DNA of 59,671 nucleotides from IMG/VR virus record IMGVR_UViG_3300032311_000698, positions 1 through 59,671 of that record. One strand, written 5' to 3'. The translations under genes and the position numbers were made by a program. This DNA comes from a virus. The notes under the pieces were generated by a model, which was not told where the DNA came from, searched no databases, and saw nothing but the letters and a program-made list of their open reading frames with translations. How positions within the stretch are numbered: the stretch's first letter is position 1; the number at the start of each line of letters is the position of its first letter. Positions 7,375 to 17,006 of the stretch are shown in pieces.

Positions 7375-9488
7375 TGGCCTCTAACGAATCATCTAAATAC
7401 AAGTTGTCCGTCACTGAAGGGGCTGAATACAAGTTGTCCGTCGTTGACGGTACAGAGCTTCAGTTATCGTTGAACGGAGCCACTGGTGCTACTGGACCAG
7501 CCAACGTTTTGACGATTGGCACTGTCACGACTGGAGAAACTGGTGTATCAGCCGCCGCCACTATTACTGGTTCCAGCCCTTCGCAAGTACTGAATCTAAC
7601 TTTGCCGAAAGGTAATACTGGTGCTACTGGCGCTACTGGACCAACTGGCGCTACTGGACCAACTGGCGCTACTGGACCAACTGGACCAACTGGACCAACT
7701 GGCCCAACTGGCGCTACTGGCCCGCAAGGACCAACTGGCGCTACTGGCCCAACTGGCCCGCAAGGATTGGCTGGAGATAAGTACCAGACCACTTCGTCAA
7801 CGAGTCTATTGATTCCAGCAATTGGATCGACAATTACTCTTACTGTTGGCACTGGTTTATCTTATAGCACAAACCAGACGGTTTTGATTTCTCACGATAT
7901 TAGCAACCACATTCACGCTGAAATTAATACCTATAATTCGACTACTGGTGTAATGACCGCTGTAGTCACAGATACTGATGGCAGCGGTACATACTCTTCA
8001 TGGGTTGTTAATCTCTCAGGCGCTGTCGGCGCGGCTGGTCCACAAGGCTCTACAGGCGCTACTGGCCCAACTGGCGCTACTGGTCCGACTGGCCCAACTG
8101 GCGCTACCGGAGCTACTGGTCCAACCGGAGCTACTGGCCCACAAGGACCGACTGGTGCTACCGGAGCCACCGGAGCTGCTGGCCCGAACACAATCACGAC
8201 TTCAACAACATCGAACCTGACTGGCTTTATCGCTGCGAACGGAACGGCAGTCAGCGGAGCAACAGCGGGAGCCACCGCAGCTACCGCCAACACGCTAGCT
8301 CTGCGGGATGCAACAGGCGGGTCGAACTTCGCAGCCGTCGGTGCTACGAGCATTACATCGAGCGGGGCAATCTCTGCGACTGGAGCCAACTCCAGCATCA
8401 CCACAAACGGATTGGACGCCTACATCTACACAGGCGGAGACAACGCCAGCATCGGCACAAACGGAGACAACGCCTACATCTACACAGGCGGAGACTACGC
8501 CAGCATCTACACAAACGGAGCCAACGCCACCATCTTCACAAGCGGAGCCAACGCCAGCATCAGCACAAACGGAGACAACGCCTACATCCAGTCTCGTTCC
8601 ACCTTCAAGCTATACAACGGCGATTACACTACCACGCTATCCCACAGCCCGACAGCCAACCGAGCGATTGCGTTCCCCGACAAGACGGGCTCGCTCGCGA
8701 TGATCGACGCGGAGACGCACACCGGAGCGCACGCGTTTAGCAGCACCACCCGCCCGACATCAGCAGGCACGGGCACGCCAGCGGCGACGAGCTTAGTCAC
8801 ACTTGCTGATGTAAGCAACTTTTCTCATTTCAGCCGCGATCTTTTCCGCAGCCTTACTCTTAACGCATCCGGTGTTGGTGCGACAGTTAGACGCAATACA
8901 GCCGTGATAGGAGTTTATGATGGCGATCTCTTAACAACCTCGATCAATGGATCATACGTTCGCACACAGATTGTTGGTGGATCTATTGATAATTATTATG
9001 ATAGTGTATCTGCTGTCTCTTTCTCCCGACCTTGGACTCTGTTTACAAAAGTAGCTCTTAATCTCACAGCTAATACTCAGTTCTACCTTGGAGTGGGAGT
9101 TGATGCAACTACAGGCATTCCATCATCCGGCACAAATATCGGCTTTCAATTCACTTCTAACAATGCTGTCAGACTCTGGAGATGCAACGGCGGCGCAGCG
9201 ACATTTTCCACGGCTGGCGCAGTTTCCAATCTACCGGTTTCCTACCCCTACACAGGGTTCCACTACATCTGGCTCGAATGTGTAGGAAATGGCACAATCA
9301 ATCTATATCTCAATTATGCCGCCTTTGGCTCCGCTCCCCAAATCAAACCATCAACTGCTCTCTGCACACTGACAGGCGTGGGAGCATCTGCAAGTGCGCG
9401 AGGGATCAGCAGTTTCCTCTATGCAACAGGCGCGCCCGGCGGATTTACATCCCATGCAATCGGAGATTGTCGATTCCTTGAATTTTAA
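7374..9488 (+). CDS. Collagen-like tail fibre protein
   Basis: A 704-residue fibre. Residues 1-35 contain a duplicated YKLSV(T/V)-(E/D)G motif. Residues ~80-134 and ~216-271 are G-x-y collagen repeats (mainly GAT/GPT/GPQ). Between them lies a beta domain starting [12 protein letters not shown] and ending [11 protein letters not shown], a segment found between collagen blocks in many phage fibres. Residues ~345-405 are an 8-residue beta-helix-like repeat (NAYIYTGGD-type). The last ~200 residues are a lectin-like beta-rich C-terminal domain that probably binds the host surface. It is preceded by the BppU-like small protein and followed by small genes of the second fibre module. Confidence 0.85.
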   Translation: MASNESSKYKLSVTEGAEYKLSVVDGTELQLSLNGATGATGPANVLTIGTVTTGETGVSAAATITGSSPSQVLNLTLPKGNTGATGATGPTGATGPTGATGPTGPTGPTGPTGATGPQGPTGATGPTGPQGLAGDKYQTTSSTSLLIPAIGSTITLTVGTGLSYSTNQTVLISHDISNHIHAEINTYNSTTGVMTAVVTDTDGSGTYSSWVVNLSGAVGAAGPQGSTGATGPTGATGPTGPTGATGATGPTGATGPQGPTGATGATGAAGPNTITTSTTSNLTGFIAANGTAVSGATAGATAATANTLALRDATGGSNFAAVGATSITSSGAISATGANSSITTNGLDAYIYTGGDNASIGTNGDNAYIYTGGDYASIYTNGANATIFTSGANASISTNGDNAYIQSRSTFKLYNGDYTTTLSHSPTANRAIAFPDKTGSLAMIDAETHTGAHAFSSTTRPTSAGTGTPAATSLVTLADVSNFSHFSRDLFRSLTLNASGVGATVRRNTAVIGVYDGDLLTTSINGSYVRTQIVGGSIDNYYDSVSAVSFSRPWTLFTKVALNLTANTQFYLGVGVDATTGIPSSGTNIGFQFTSNNAVRLWRCNGGAATFSTAGAVSNLPVSYPYTGFHYIWLECVGNGTINLYLNYAAFGSAPQIKPSTALCTLTGVGASASARGISSFLYATGAPGGFTSHAIGDCRFLEF

Positions 9489-9493
9489 AATCC

Positions 9494-9838
9494 ATGACCA
9501 CACCACACACCACCGCCGCTACCATCGCTGAGATCATCTCCAGCGTGCCTGCATTCGTCGTCTCTCAGATGGCACGGGCATACAGCCTCGCCAACACGCC
9601 AGACCAGCAGCAGGCCATCCTCGACGCAATGCCCGATTTCGGAGTCACACCCGTGCAGGCGCTCACGCTTTACGTCACAATGCAGACCGCGCTGGCATCC
9701 ATCGGACTCGCTGCCAACCTGCCTGTCGCCGACCTGACGATTTTCCAATCGCAGCCGGATGGCAGCGTGCTTTATGTCGCACCGCCTGAGCCTGAACAGG
9801 AACCCTTAATCCTTGACCCTGAACCCTCTACCCTGTAA
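9494..9838 (+). CDS. Hypothetical helical protein, fibre locus
   Basis: A 114-residue protein, mostly alpha-helical and Ala/Leu/Pro-rich (TIAEIISSVPAFVVSQMARAY near the start). The C-terminal ~35 residues are Pro/Glu-rich (PPEPEQEPLILDPEP) and probably unstructured. It starts 5 bases after the fibre stop, and its 3' end carries the -35 of the promoter for the next gene. No family is recognised; a chaperone or accessory role for the fibre is possible but only inferred from its position. Confidence 0.55.
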   Translation: MTTPHTTAATIAEIISSVPAFVVSQMARAYSLANTPDQQQAILDAMPDFGVTPVQALTLYVTMQTALASIGLAANLPVADLTIFQSQPDGSVLYVAPPEPEQEPLILDPEPSTL

Positions 9839-9841
9839 CCT
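9813..9841 (+). promoter_or_regulatory. Promoter with very short leader
   Basis: TTGACC at 9813-9818, a 17-base spacer and TAACCT at 9836-9841, with the ATG of the next gene only 6 bases further on. The -35 lies inside the end of the preceding gene. Confidence 0.5.
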
Positions 9842-9847
9842 ACACCT

Positions 9848-10102
9848 ATGACTGATACTATCCTCAAACAAAACTCTGGTCGCGGCGGTGCTGTAATTGT
9901 GACCGCTACAACCGTTCCTGCTGGTGATTACTGTGCCATGCAGTGGGTTACTTCTGGCACAATTACGACGGCCCTCAACGCACCACTCCTTACCGGAACC
10001 CAAACGTCGATCACCTATCCAGCATTACTCCGCATTGATACCCCCATTACTGGCGGCACTGGCGTAATTACTGGAACAGCTATCTTCTACAAAGCTATTT
10101 AA
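9848..10102 (+). CDS. Small beta-rich structural protein
   Basis: An 84-residue Thr/Gly/Ala-rich protein with alternating hydrophobic and polar residues typical of small phage decoration or fibre-base domains (GGAVIVTATTVPAGDYCAMQWV, ending TGTAIFYKAI). It has its own near-leaderless promoter. It precedes the second BppU-like gene by 9 bases. The family is unknown; a structural role is inferred from composition and neighbours. Confidence 0.55.
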   Translation: MTDTILKQNSGRGGAVIVTATTVPAGDYCAMQWVTSGTITTALNAPLLTGTQTSITYPALLRIDTPITGGTGVITGTAIFYKAI

Positions 10103-10111
10103 GCTGAACCA

Positions 10112-10489
10112 ATGTTAGCCGCCAACTACGACATCACCATTGATCGGGCAGCTGAATACAGCTTCGTTCTGACTATCCAGAATCAGCTGAAGCAGCCGAT
10201 TGATCTGGACCCACCAGCGGCGGCAGCTTTCGACTTTTATGCCGACATCCGCGATGCCAACACTAAGAAAGAAGTGGTCTCGTTTACAGCAACAATCCTT
10301 GACGACGGCAACAACGGTCAAGTAGCCTTTAACCTTACCGAAGCCAACACTCTGTTGCTGAAGCCTTCTGGCAGCTACGAGTACGACATCTTCATGCGAC
10401 GCGGAAGCGTTATGGAACGTTTGCTTTACGGCTCCGTTACGGTTCGAGCCAACATTACCAAAGGAGCACCAGTAGACCCAATCAGTTAA
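10112..10489 (+). CDS. Small beta protein preceding the second fibre (paralogue of 7033-7374)
   Basis: A 125-residue protein sharing the same beginning, middle and end motifs as the 113-residue protein at 7033 (see there). The central insertion (PIDLDPPAAAAFDFYADI) is longer. It lies 4 bases ahead of the second fibre gene. The duplication of small protein plus fibre suggests that the fibre locus grew by duplication and that each fibre has a matching adaptor. Confidence 0.65.
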   Translation: MLAANYDITIDRAAEYSFVLTIQNQLKQPIDLDPPAAAAFDFYADIRDANTKKEVVSFTATILDDGNNGQVAFNLTEANTLLLKPSGSYEYDIFMRRGSVMERLLYGSVTVRANITKGAPVDPIS

Positions 10490-10493
10490 GACC

Positions 10494-11999
10494 ATGCCCT
10501 CAGATACCTACATCTTGACCATTTCCGACGCTGGAGTTTCAGTGCCCGCTACGGATTCCGTTACAAACGCTTCCGTCGCTGCTGGCGCAGCAATCGCGTT
10601 TAGCAAACTTGCTTCTCTGACTAGCGGAAACGTGCTTGTCGGAAACAGCAGCAATGTTCCAACATCCGTTGCCGTTACGGGAGACGTTACAATTTCCAAT
10701 ACTGGCGTGACATCGATTGCCTCTGGAGCCGTCGTCAACGCTGACATCAATGCTTCTGCTGCTATCGCACACTCGAAGCTCGCCTCTATGTCGAGCGGGA
10801 ACATCCTTGTCGGCAGCAGCGGCACTGTCCCTACGTCCGTGGCAGTTACTGGTGACATCACCGTCTCCAGCTCCGGTGTTACCGCGATTGCGAGCGACGC
10901 TGTTACGTTCGCGAAGATGCAAAACGTATCCGGCTACACGATTCTAGGAAAGCCCACCACAGGCTCCGGCGACGCCGCAGAGATTGGCTCCTCTTCCTTT
11001 ATGCTGGAATCGGGTACAGGATTCTTGAGACAGGCAGATGCCTCTACTGCCCGATCGACTTTGGGTTTGGGCACTCTCGCTACCCTAAACTCCTTAACGG
11101 TCGCTACTGGCGGCACTGGACAAACGTCCTACGCCATCGGAGATATTCTGTATGCGAGCGGTTCTACAACCCTATCGAAACTCGCCAGTGGGGCGGCTAA
11201 TACTGTGCTCCGTTCAACCGGACTCCTCACTGCCCCTTCGTATGGGAAGGTTGTCCTCACGACGGATGTTTCAGGCACTTTGCCTGTCGTTAATGGCGGT
11301 ACTGGTGCAGCTACTCTGACTGGTTACGTTAAAGGAACCGGAACGACAGCGATGACTGCGAGCGCGACCGTCCCAGTTGCTGATATTTCAGGGACTCTAC
11401 CCGTCGCCAGCGGCGGAACTGGCGCGGTTACTCTGACTGGTTACGTTAAAGGAACCGGAACGACAGCGATGACTGCGAGCGCGACCGTTCCAGTTGCTGA
11501 TATTTTAGGGACTCTACCAGTAGCTAGCGGTGGAACTAATCAAGTCTCCGTAGCTAGAGGTCAGATCTCCAAGATGACCAGCTTTACGGCTGTAACAGTA
11601 TCTTCAACCGGAACCTACTACCCACTCACAAACGCGGGAACTTTGGACTCCACGGTGAGCACAAACATGATCTTGGGCGCTACGAGCACTTTCTCCATTA
11701 GGAATACTTCTGGTGCGACTAGAGTGTTCCAAATCTATGCCAGTGTTGACGCCACCGCAAGCGCTGACGATATACTTGGGATCATGCTTTACGCGGGTGT
11801 GGCTGGGAGTTTGACTGCGAGAGTAGAAACTGAGTGCCGCGCTTACACCAATTCCACTAATGATGCAGCCAAGTTGGTTACATCATGGATGATCTCCCTC
11901 GCAAATAACGAAGAGGTTGCTGTTTACGTGGCGAACCACTCGGCGACACAAAACATAACAGCGCAAAGAGCTAGAATAGTGGCTCAGGCAGTTCTCTAA
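10494..11999 (+). CDS. Second tail fibre with VxSGGTG repeats
   Basis: A 501-residue fibre. The N-terminal ~130 residues contain two copies of a ~45-residue repeat (AxxAHSKLASMSSGNILVG followed by VPTSVAVTGD). Residues ~200-350 carry repeated LPVxxGGTG and TGYVKGTGTTAMTASATVPVADI units, the familiar repeats of phage side-fibre shafts. The last ~140 residues form a beta-rich C-terminal domain resembling a receptor-binding or trimerisation domain (NTSGATRVFQIYASVDATASADD). It is in the same cluster as the collagen-like fibre, so the phage probably carries two receptor-binding fibres. Confidence 0.8.
   Translation: MPSDTYILTISDAGVSVPATDSVTNASVAAGAAIAFSKLASLTSGNVLVGNSSNVPTSVAVTGDVTISNTGVTSIASGAVVNADINASAAIAHSKLASMSSGNILVGSSGTVPTSVAVTGDITVSSSGVTAIASDAVTFAKMQNVSGYTILGKPTTGSGDAAEIGSSSFMLESGTGFLRQADASTARSTLGLGTLATLNSLTVATGGTGQTSYAIGDILYASGSTTLSKLASGAANTVLRSTGLLTAPSYGKVVLTTDVSGTLPVVNGGTGAATLTGYVKGTGTTAMTASATVPVADISGTLPVASGGTGAVTLTGYVKGTGTTAMTASATVPVADILGTLPVASGGTNQVSVARGQISKMTSFTAVTVSSTGTYYPLTNAGTLDSTVSTNMILGATSTFSIRNTSGATRVFQIYASVDATASADDILGIMLYAGVAGSLTARVETECRAYTNSTNDAAKLVTSWMISLANNEEVAVYVANHSATQNITAQRARIVAQAVL
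11312..11505 (+). repeat. Two near-identical ~77-bp repeats in the second fibre gene
   Basis: Copies at 11312-11388 and 11429-11505 (period 117 bases) differ at only one or two positions. They encode the TGYVKGTGTTAMTASATVP unit twice. Such close identity could allow repeat-number change by recombination. Confidence 0.9.
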
Positions 12000-12021
12000 A
12001 TAAAGATTACTACCTACAATT

Positions 12022-13917
12022 ATGGCCATATCACAACTACCACAAGCACCGTATAGACAAGACCGCAAGATCTTCCCAACCCCGATTATTGGGGATGTCT
12101 TGTTTAGTGAAGTACGTGACTGTAATCGTGGTAATCCTTTCCCCGAATACGGTTCCCCGTATCCTAATGCCAATAAATGGCCAGATCATAAGCTCGTCTA
12201 CATCAAGCCAGTAGACATCGAGCGCAACGAGATCTTCGAGTTCTTCTACGCAGCTGATAGGGAGAATCAGGATCTCTACAACTTCTCTTCAGGATATCGA
12301 AACGTAGTTGGCAATGCTGGCGGTCGTGAGTTCCGTGTTGTTCAACGCTCTTACGTAACGCTACGTGAGAACTTTCAGCCGTTAGATATTGAGTTCGGGG
12401 CAGCGATGCCAAACGTTCCAGAAGGCAAGTTTGATGAAGTCGAGTACGTTTTCTTTGATCGCCAACAACAGCGGATCAATGAACAGGAACTGGATTCTCT
12501 GTACGTCGCTGAAGTACACACATATATCGAGATAGCATTTCTAGACTACAAGCTCTCATACGGAACGCAAAAGAGCGATCTCGTTCCAGAGAAGTTTAGA
12601 GCGGCTATCCCTCAGACGACAACGGAACAGATCGTAGAAGGACTCGCTGAACAGCCTACTCTTACTGGATCGCAGCTTTCCGTTACTGAAGACCAGATCA
12701 ATCCTGACATTAAACTCGTAAAGATCGTGTCCAGAGAAGAGCCGGACGACGATATTTCCTTAATTGGGAAGCGGGCTTATGTGGAGGGTGGCCCTCCCGC
12801 TAACACAATAGAAACGTATTCTAAAGATGAAATCGAAGTAGACACTGGCGTAAATGTTGTACAGTCTACTGTCACGCCGTTAGGAGACGGGAGTTTTGTC
12901 AAGGAAACGGTAGAAGTTGAGTCGTGGCCTGAGCTTAAAGGCTCTGAATGGGACTATCTGTTGAACACACAAGTTGTTAGCACACAACAAATGGTTGTTC
13001 CGCCGACAACCTTTAATGAACCAAACACTTCTTACAGAGCAGTAAACGAAGACCGTTCGCTGAAGATTGTCGAAGAAGCCCCAACAGATGCGCTTAATTC
13101 GTATCTTGTTTCTCTGCCTACGAGAACAGATATGCAGCTGCCAGCTGTTCTGAAATCTATTGAAGCTGTCTGGATATCTGATACAGCGATCAGTGATGGA
13201 GATTCATCAGGAACTGGAGTAATGCCGACTGGAGGTGGTGCTAGTCTACAGGCGCAAGCAAGTTCTACCGGAAGCGCGAAACAATCTGCTGTCCCATCGA
13301 TTACGACTGAGATTGAAAACGTCATAGGATCAGATATTTCGGCTACCGCTTATTTCTTTTACTATAATGCTGGAAACGGTTCTATGAATGAAACGAATCT
13401 AGTCAATAGACTTAGCACACTTATAGGACAATCCGTTAATGTGTGGCCGATCTTCAAAGCAAAGTCACACACTATTGTAACTAGAGGTGCATCAGTTTCT
13501 GCTGCGACGAAAGCCTCAGCAGACCAAACAAACGTAATCACTATCGACGGCACTACAGGAACATCTCAATCGAGTGGGGAAGAATTTTCGTGGGCTATCG
13601 ATAGAAGTGTGGACGTAATTAATTTAGGCCCAACAATCCACGCAGCATTAAACATTACTAACGCTAATCAGTATACTGGAATTTCTGCGACTTCTTCAGC
13701 CCGCGCTAGATTAACTGGAGATTTTGATGTGACGGCTTCTACAGCATATACGGCTAACGCACAAGTTAGTATTGTCCCCACTTCATTTCCAGCAACGAGC
13801 CCCGCCGATATTCCTCGATCTGGATTATATATCGTTAGTTCTAAAGCAGAGCCATTCAAATGGGGGTGGGTAAAATGTTTTGCACTAGTGGTAAATGCAA
13901 ATCAGTTCGCTTCTTAA
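12022..13917 (+). CDS. Tail structural protein (family not named)
   Basis: A 631-residue protein. The N-terminal ~200 residues are the most ordered and look conserved: PYPNANKWPDHKLVYIKP, then FEFFYAADRENQDLYNF and RVVQRSYVTLRENF, a pattern I associate with structural tail proteins of environmental phages. Residues ~350-450 are low-complexity and Ser/Thr/Gly-rich. The C-terminal ~150 residues are beta-rich and end with VKCFALVVNANQF. Codon use becomes more A/T-rich towards the 3' end. Its position between the fibres and the adaptor gene suggests a tail or nozzle component; the function is inferred. Confidence 0.6.
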   Translation: MAISQLPQAPYRQDRKIFPTPIIGDVLFSEVRDCNRGNPFPEYGSPYPNANKWPDHKLVYIKPVDIERNEIFEFFYAADRENQDLYNFSSGYRNVVGNAGGREFRVVQRSYVTLRENFQPLDIEFGAAMPNVPEGKFDEVEYVFFDRQQQRINEQELDSLYVAEVHTYIEIAFLDYKLSYGTQKSDLVPEKFRAAIPQTTTEQIVEGLAEQPTLTGSQLSVTEDQINPDIKLVKIVSREEPDDDISLIGKRAYVEGGPPANTIETYSKDEIEVDTGVNVVQSTVTPLGDGSFVKETVEVESWPELKGSEWDYLLNTQVVSTQQMVVPPTTFNEPNTSYRAVNEDRSLKIVEEAPTDALNSYLVSLPTRTDMQLPAVLKSIEAVWISDTAISDGDSSGTGVMPTGGGASLQAQASSTGSAKQSAVPSITTEIENVIGSDISATAYFFYYNAGNGSMNETNLVNRLSTLIGQSVNVWPIFKAKSHTIVTRGASVSAATKASADQTNVITIDGTTGTSQSSGEEFSWAIDRSVDVINLGPTIHAALNITNANQYTGISATSSARARLTGDFDVTASTAYTANAQVSIVPTSFPATSPADIPRSGLYIVSSKAEPFKWGWVKCFALVVNANQFAS

Positions 13918-13929
13918 TCCAATAAAGTT

Positions 13930-14535
13930 ATGGAAAAAGACAATGACATGGATGCGTTCATACGCGAAACTCTCAATTCCTATCAGAGAATTCGGGAAAA
14001 AGATCGTGCTCCAGTACAACAAACTAATATTTCTAGAACCTCAACTAATTTTGGATCAGGAGCACCCCCACTAACGCTTACATCAAACAACACTAGTTCT
14101 GGATCAGTCGGCGGCGGCGGATCTAGCGGAACTTTTCTAGCGTCGCAAGTAACAGACGAAGATGGAATGGTAATAATGATTAATGTTACTTCCGGAAGTT
14201 ACCATATCTTAAATACCAATACAGACGTACCAGCAACGAGCGGCGACGGCAAATATGTTTACGCTGTCATTAAACATAGCAATGCTGGTATCTTTGAAGA
14301 GTTTAATATTGAAGTATCTGAAGAGACAAAAGAACCGACTGAATTAGATGTGACCGAAAAATTTGTTGAGTTTTCAAATATCCTGTTGGCTGAACAAATG
14401 ACGGATAACTCTGTGACTCCTCCGGTGACCAAGATGGTGCAGCGCCGTGTCGGGAATCTTTCTCTTGTGCATCAAGTTGTCAGCGGCAGAATTTGTCTGT
14501 GGGCCTATTCGTCGGGAGGGACATCATTCTTATGA
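13930..14535 (+). CDS. Structural-region protein with Gly/Ser linker
   Basis: A 201-residue protein. The N-terminal 35 residues form a charged helix (MDAFIRETLNSYQRIREKDRAP). A Ser/Thr/Gly linker follows (GGGGSSG near residue 63), then a beta-rich domain (VMINVTSGSYHILN... and a C-terminal RRVGNLSLVHQVVSGRICLW). The coding sequence is clearly A/T-richer than the neighbouring capsid and fibre genes. The stop codon overlaps the next ATG (ATGA). A helix-linker-beta organisation suits an anchored tail appendage, but no family is recognised. Confidence 0.55.
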   Translation: MEKDNDMDAFIRETLNSYQRIREKDRAPVQQTNISRTSTNFGSGAPPLTLTSNNTSSGSVGGGGSSGTFLASQVTDEDGMVIMINVTSGSYHILNTNTDVPATSGDGKYVYAVIKHSNAGIFEEFNIEVSEETKEPTELDVTEKFVEFSNILLAEQMTDNSVTPPVTKMVQRRVGNLSLVHQVVSGRICLWAYSSGGTSFL

Positions 14536-15611
14536 ACGAATACCAATCAATCGAGATGCATCATTGGGCGTCACAAACTCTTTACGATTCCTATTCTGGC
14601 GACCCGCCATCTCTAGACCCTGAAAATTTCAACAGAAGTGCTTTTTCCGGTGGTCAAATCGCCTTCATCGAAGACGAAAACATTTCCTTTTACGAAGCCG
14701 AATTCAAAGAAAAGTATGGCCCCCCTGTAGATATCGACAGGAAATACTTGAGTATGATATTAGACAAAAAAAAATTAAAAGTGTCGTTGGATATAAATTC
14801 AGAATTTAATGCCGGAGAACCAAGTACCATAACTGGAAAACTCGAAGGGTCTTTTGATTGTTGCGATATATACATATATTCAAGTTTTTATGATATAATA
14901 TTCAAGGGCGCAGCTTGGTGTCGAAGAGACATATCAAGCAGAGCGGCTCAATTAAACCCTAAGGGAGACAATGGTTCATTCTTTGACACACAAATAGGTG
15001 CAGATTTCGATGGTTCTTCCGTCCCCTTAGATGAACTCGACCCTTTCAGTTGGGGAAATATAGGTCAAGGCGTGCAAAATATCGGGGGCTCCCTAATACC
15101 ACAAATGCTTCCTACGGCTGTGTGGTCTGCGGCTCACGAAGCCATGCAATTCGATCCTGAAACCGGTGAAACGATAATTGTTCCGTTAGTTAATTACAGC
15201 ACGAGTAATAGTAATGAGTTGTCTGGAAACTATATTTATAATGCAAGCGTCTATTCAGACTACTATGCCGTAGCTGCCATAGAGTGTGTTGTCGGTTTCA
15301 TTGTTGTAACCCCAACTAAGGTTTATGCGTTTCCAAGCGTCAACGGGGGTTTTGTGGCGGACGATGACGCAATCGGTGTACCGTTTACTTCGGTAGAAAC
15401 AGATACATATCCTGCGCTTAACACTGAGGATCCTTCTACCCCAATCTCTTTCCCATCTTATGCGTCGTCAACCATGACGTTTTTGGGAGTGGAAATCCCC
15501 ATATACTTTTATTATCCAGAGGGAGATTCTACCGGACCCACACTTGAAACATACGAAGGGCTATCCCTAATAGGGACCTCATTCGACATATCGGTCGAAG
15601 AGGAATACTGA
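14532..15611 (+). CDS. Hypothetical structural-region protein
   Basis: A 359-residue protein. I chose the ATG at 14532 because it overlaps the previous stop by ATGA; an upstream TTG at 14493 would overlap more. The protein is acidic and rich in aromatic residues and Ser, with beta-pattern segments (SAFSGGQIAFIEDENISFYE). It has many Tyr/Asn residues in the middle and ends in LIGTSFDISVEEEY. Its DNA is A/T-rich, unlike the capsid region, which suggests a different origin. No function can be assigned. Confidence 0.55.
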   Translation: MNEYQSIEMHHWASQTLYDSYSGDPPSLDPENFNRSAFSGGQIAFIEDENISFYEAEFKEKYGPPVDIDRKYLSMILDKKKLKVSLDINSEFNAGEPSTITGKLEGSFDCCDIYIYSSFYDIIFKGAAWCRRDISSRAAQLNPKGDNGSFFDTQIGADFDGSSVPLDELDPFSWGNIGQGVQNIGGSLIPQMLPTAVWSAAHEAMQFDPETGETIIVPLVNYSTSNSNELSGNYIYNASVYSDYYAVAAIECVVGFIVVTPTKVYAFPSVNGGFVADDDAIGVPFTSVETDTYPALNTEDPSTPISFPSYASSTMTFLGVEIPIYFYYPEGDSTGPTLETYEGLSLIGTSFDISVEEEY

Positions 15612-15622
15612 ACCCTTTACCC

Positions 15623-15651
15623 TTGACCCCCAACCCTTTTTCCTGTAATCT
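15623..15651 (+). promoter_or_regulatory. Promoter with very short leader
   Basis: TTGACC at 15623-15628, a 17-base spacer and TAATCT at 15646-15651. The ATG at 15658 is 6 bases after the -10. The layout is the same as at 9813-9841. Confidence 0.55.
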
Positions 15652-15657
15652 GCCCCC

Positions 15658-16587
15658 ATGCCAGCCATGACCGTAAAGTCTCTGTCCGACCAGTTGTCGA
15701 ACTATTGTTCGCCTGATCAGCAGTTTTTGCCAGTCCTAAATCTCGTCCTGCCCCGACTATACGCGATGGGCTACTGGCGGGATCTCTGCTACGAGCTGGA
15801 GATTACCACTCCGAACGGCTATTTCTCCCTGCCAGCAGAGGCCGAATCGATCATGTGCGCCACTGTGGACGGCACTCCTAAGAATCTGTGGGCCCAATGG
15901 CACGACTACAAAATCGCTGGAGTTCCCAATAACTACAAAACCTTCCCGATTTTCGGTGTTGTTGATGACGGTTACGGACCCGTAAAGGAAGTCCTGCCCA
16001 ACGATACCAACCATACTTTGCGTTTGGAGCCCATCTCGCCCAACACAACTTTGCCAAACGACGGCTACGTACATGTCGTTTATGAGCGGGTAAGTGGCTC
16101 AATAAGCAACTATTCCTACGATATCAGCAATGCCGCCTCAATGCTGTCGCCCCATACGGACATCCGTAAAGTGGTCGAAGTCCGCTTTGAGGGCATTCCG
16201 GTGAACGTCCGTCTCGTCGGAACAGATGGCACATACACCTACACTCTTGCAGAAGGAAGAGGAGATTTCGTCGCCCGATACAGGCGTTTCCGCACTAACG
16301 AGCCGAACAATGGAGCTACTCAGAAGGTCTTCCTGCTCCTCAAACGGGCGTTCCTGCCACTGATGGACGAGTCCGATATTGTCTATTTGGGCAACGTGAA
16401 CGCCATTAAGTGCGCGATTCTGGCCACTACAGCGGAAGACAACGCTGACATCGAACGCTCTGGCTACCACTGGCAAGTCTGCCGCCAGCTACTGGAGGAG
16501 GAAAAAGATGCCTCCAGAGGCGGTGCGCGACAAGTCTTTACCATCGATCCTTATTCAGGAAACGGGACTCCCTACAACATGTACTAA
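15658..16587 (+). CDS. Putative head-tail adaptor / tail tubular protein
   Basis: A 309-residue protein. The N-terminus (SLSDQLSNYCSPDQQFLPVLNLVLPRLYAMGYW) is helical, then a beta-rich middle leads to YRRFRTNEPNN and KVFLLLKRAFLPLMDESDIVYLGNVNAIKCAI. The final helix (YHWQVCRQLLEEEKDASRGG) fits the helical bundle of short-tail adaptor or tubular A proteins. Length and context (before the lysis cassette, no long-tail genes in the genome) agree. An alternative start is the ATG at 15667. The assignment is an inference of moderate strength. Confidence 0.55.
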   Translation: MPAMTVKSLSDQLSNYCSPDQQFLPVLNLVLPRLYAMGYWRDLCYELEITTPNGYFSLPAEAESIMCATVDGTPKNLWAQWHDYKIAGVPNNYKTFPIFGVVDDGYGPVKEVLPNDTNHTLRLEPISPNTTLPNDGYVHVVYERVSGSISNYSYDISNAASMLSPHTDIRKVVEVRFEGIPVNVRLVGTDGTYTYTLAEGRGDFVARYRRFRTNEPNNGATQKVFLLLKRAFLPLMDESDIVYLGNVNAIKCAILATTAEDNADIERSGYHWQVCRQLLEEEKDASRGGARQVFTIDPYSGNGTPYNMY

Positions 16588-16592
16588 GTAAA

Positions 16593-16835
16593 ATGATTAG
16601 CGACCACTTAACTACTGACTTATCCACCAGCCCTATGTGGTCATACACTAACGGCTTTACTGGAATTGCTGCCTCTACACTAGCCCTAATCACTTCATTT
16701 CAGGAACAACTGGACTGGTGGGTACGCTTTAGCGGCAGCGTTATTCTACTTGCAATCAGTATTATTTCACTGTATAACATGATCAGCCAGCTCATTACGA
16801 AATGGCGCAAGAGAAATAACCCCACAGACAAATGA
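16593..16835 (+). CDS. Holin-like membrane protein
   Basis: An 80-residue protein with two hydrophobic segments (about residues 22-38 and 45-67, FSGSVILLAISIISLYNMI), a short polar N-terminus and a basic C-terminal tail (KWRKRNNPTDK). This is the classical layout of a class II-type holin. It stands two genes upstream of the amidase endolysin, and its stop overlaps the next small membrane gene (ATGA). It would form the membrane hole that lets the amidase reach the cell wall. The name is by topology and context, not by sequence family. Confidence 0.65.
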   Translation: MISDHLTTDLSTSPMWSYTNGFTGIAASTLALITSFQEQLDWWVRFSGSVILLAISIISLYNMISQLITKWRKRNNPTDK

Positions 16836-16984
16836 GAACAACCGCACTAGGCATCCTGACTATCGTTGCTACGCTTTCGAGCGTTGGCATCCAAATCCTT
16901 AAAGGAGGTGCGCCCGACTTTATTGGCGCATTTGCAGCAGTTACTGCTGGTATCGGCTTGATCAAGGCCAAAGACGCTAAGTAA
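16832..16984 (+). CDS. Small membrane protein, second holin or antiholin candidate
   Basis: A 50-residue protein overlapping the previous stop by ATGA. It has an N-terminal hydrophobic segment (LGILTIVATLSSVGIQIL), a Gly-rich turn and a second hydrophobic stretch (FIGAFAAVTAGIGLI) ending in KAKDAK. Its position between the holin-like gene and the amidase makes it a plausible partner (antiholin or second holin). Only the short length and lack of family match limit confidence. Confidence 0.6.
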   Translation: MRTTALGILTIVATLSSVGIQILKGGAPDFIGAFAAVTAGIGLIKAKDAK

Positions 16985-17006
16985 TCCACAGAAAGGTATT
17001 CACCGC

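Noticed and set aside
7620-8190. GC-rich tandem repeats as a non-coding array
   Set aside because: They are collagen G-x-y codons in frame in the fibre gene.
8300-9488. Diversity-generating retroelement in the fibre gene
   Set aside because: No reverse transcriptase and no template/variable repeat pair with adenine-specific changes could be seen; the repeats are ordinary tandem units.
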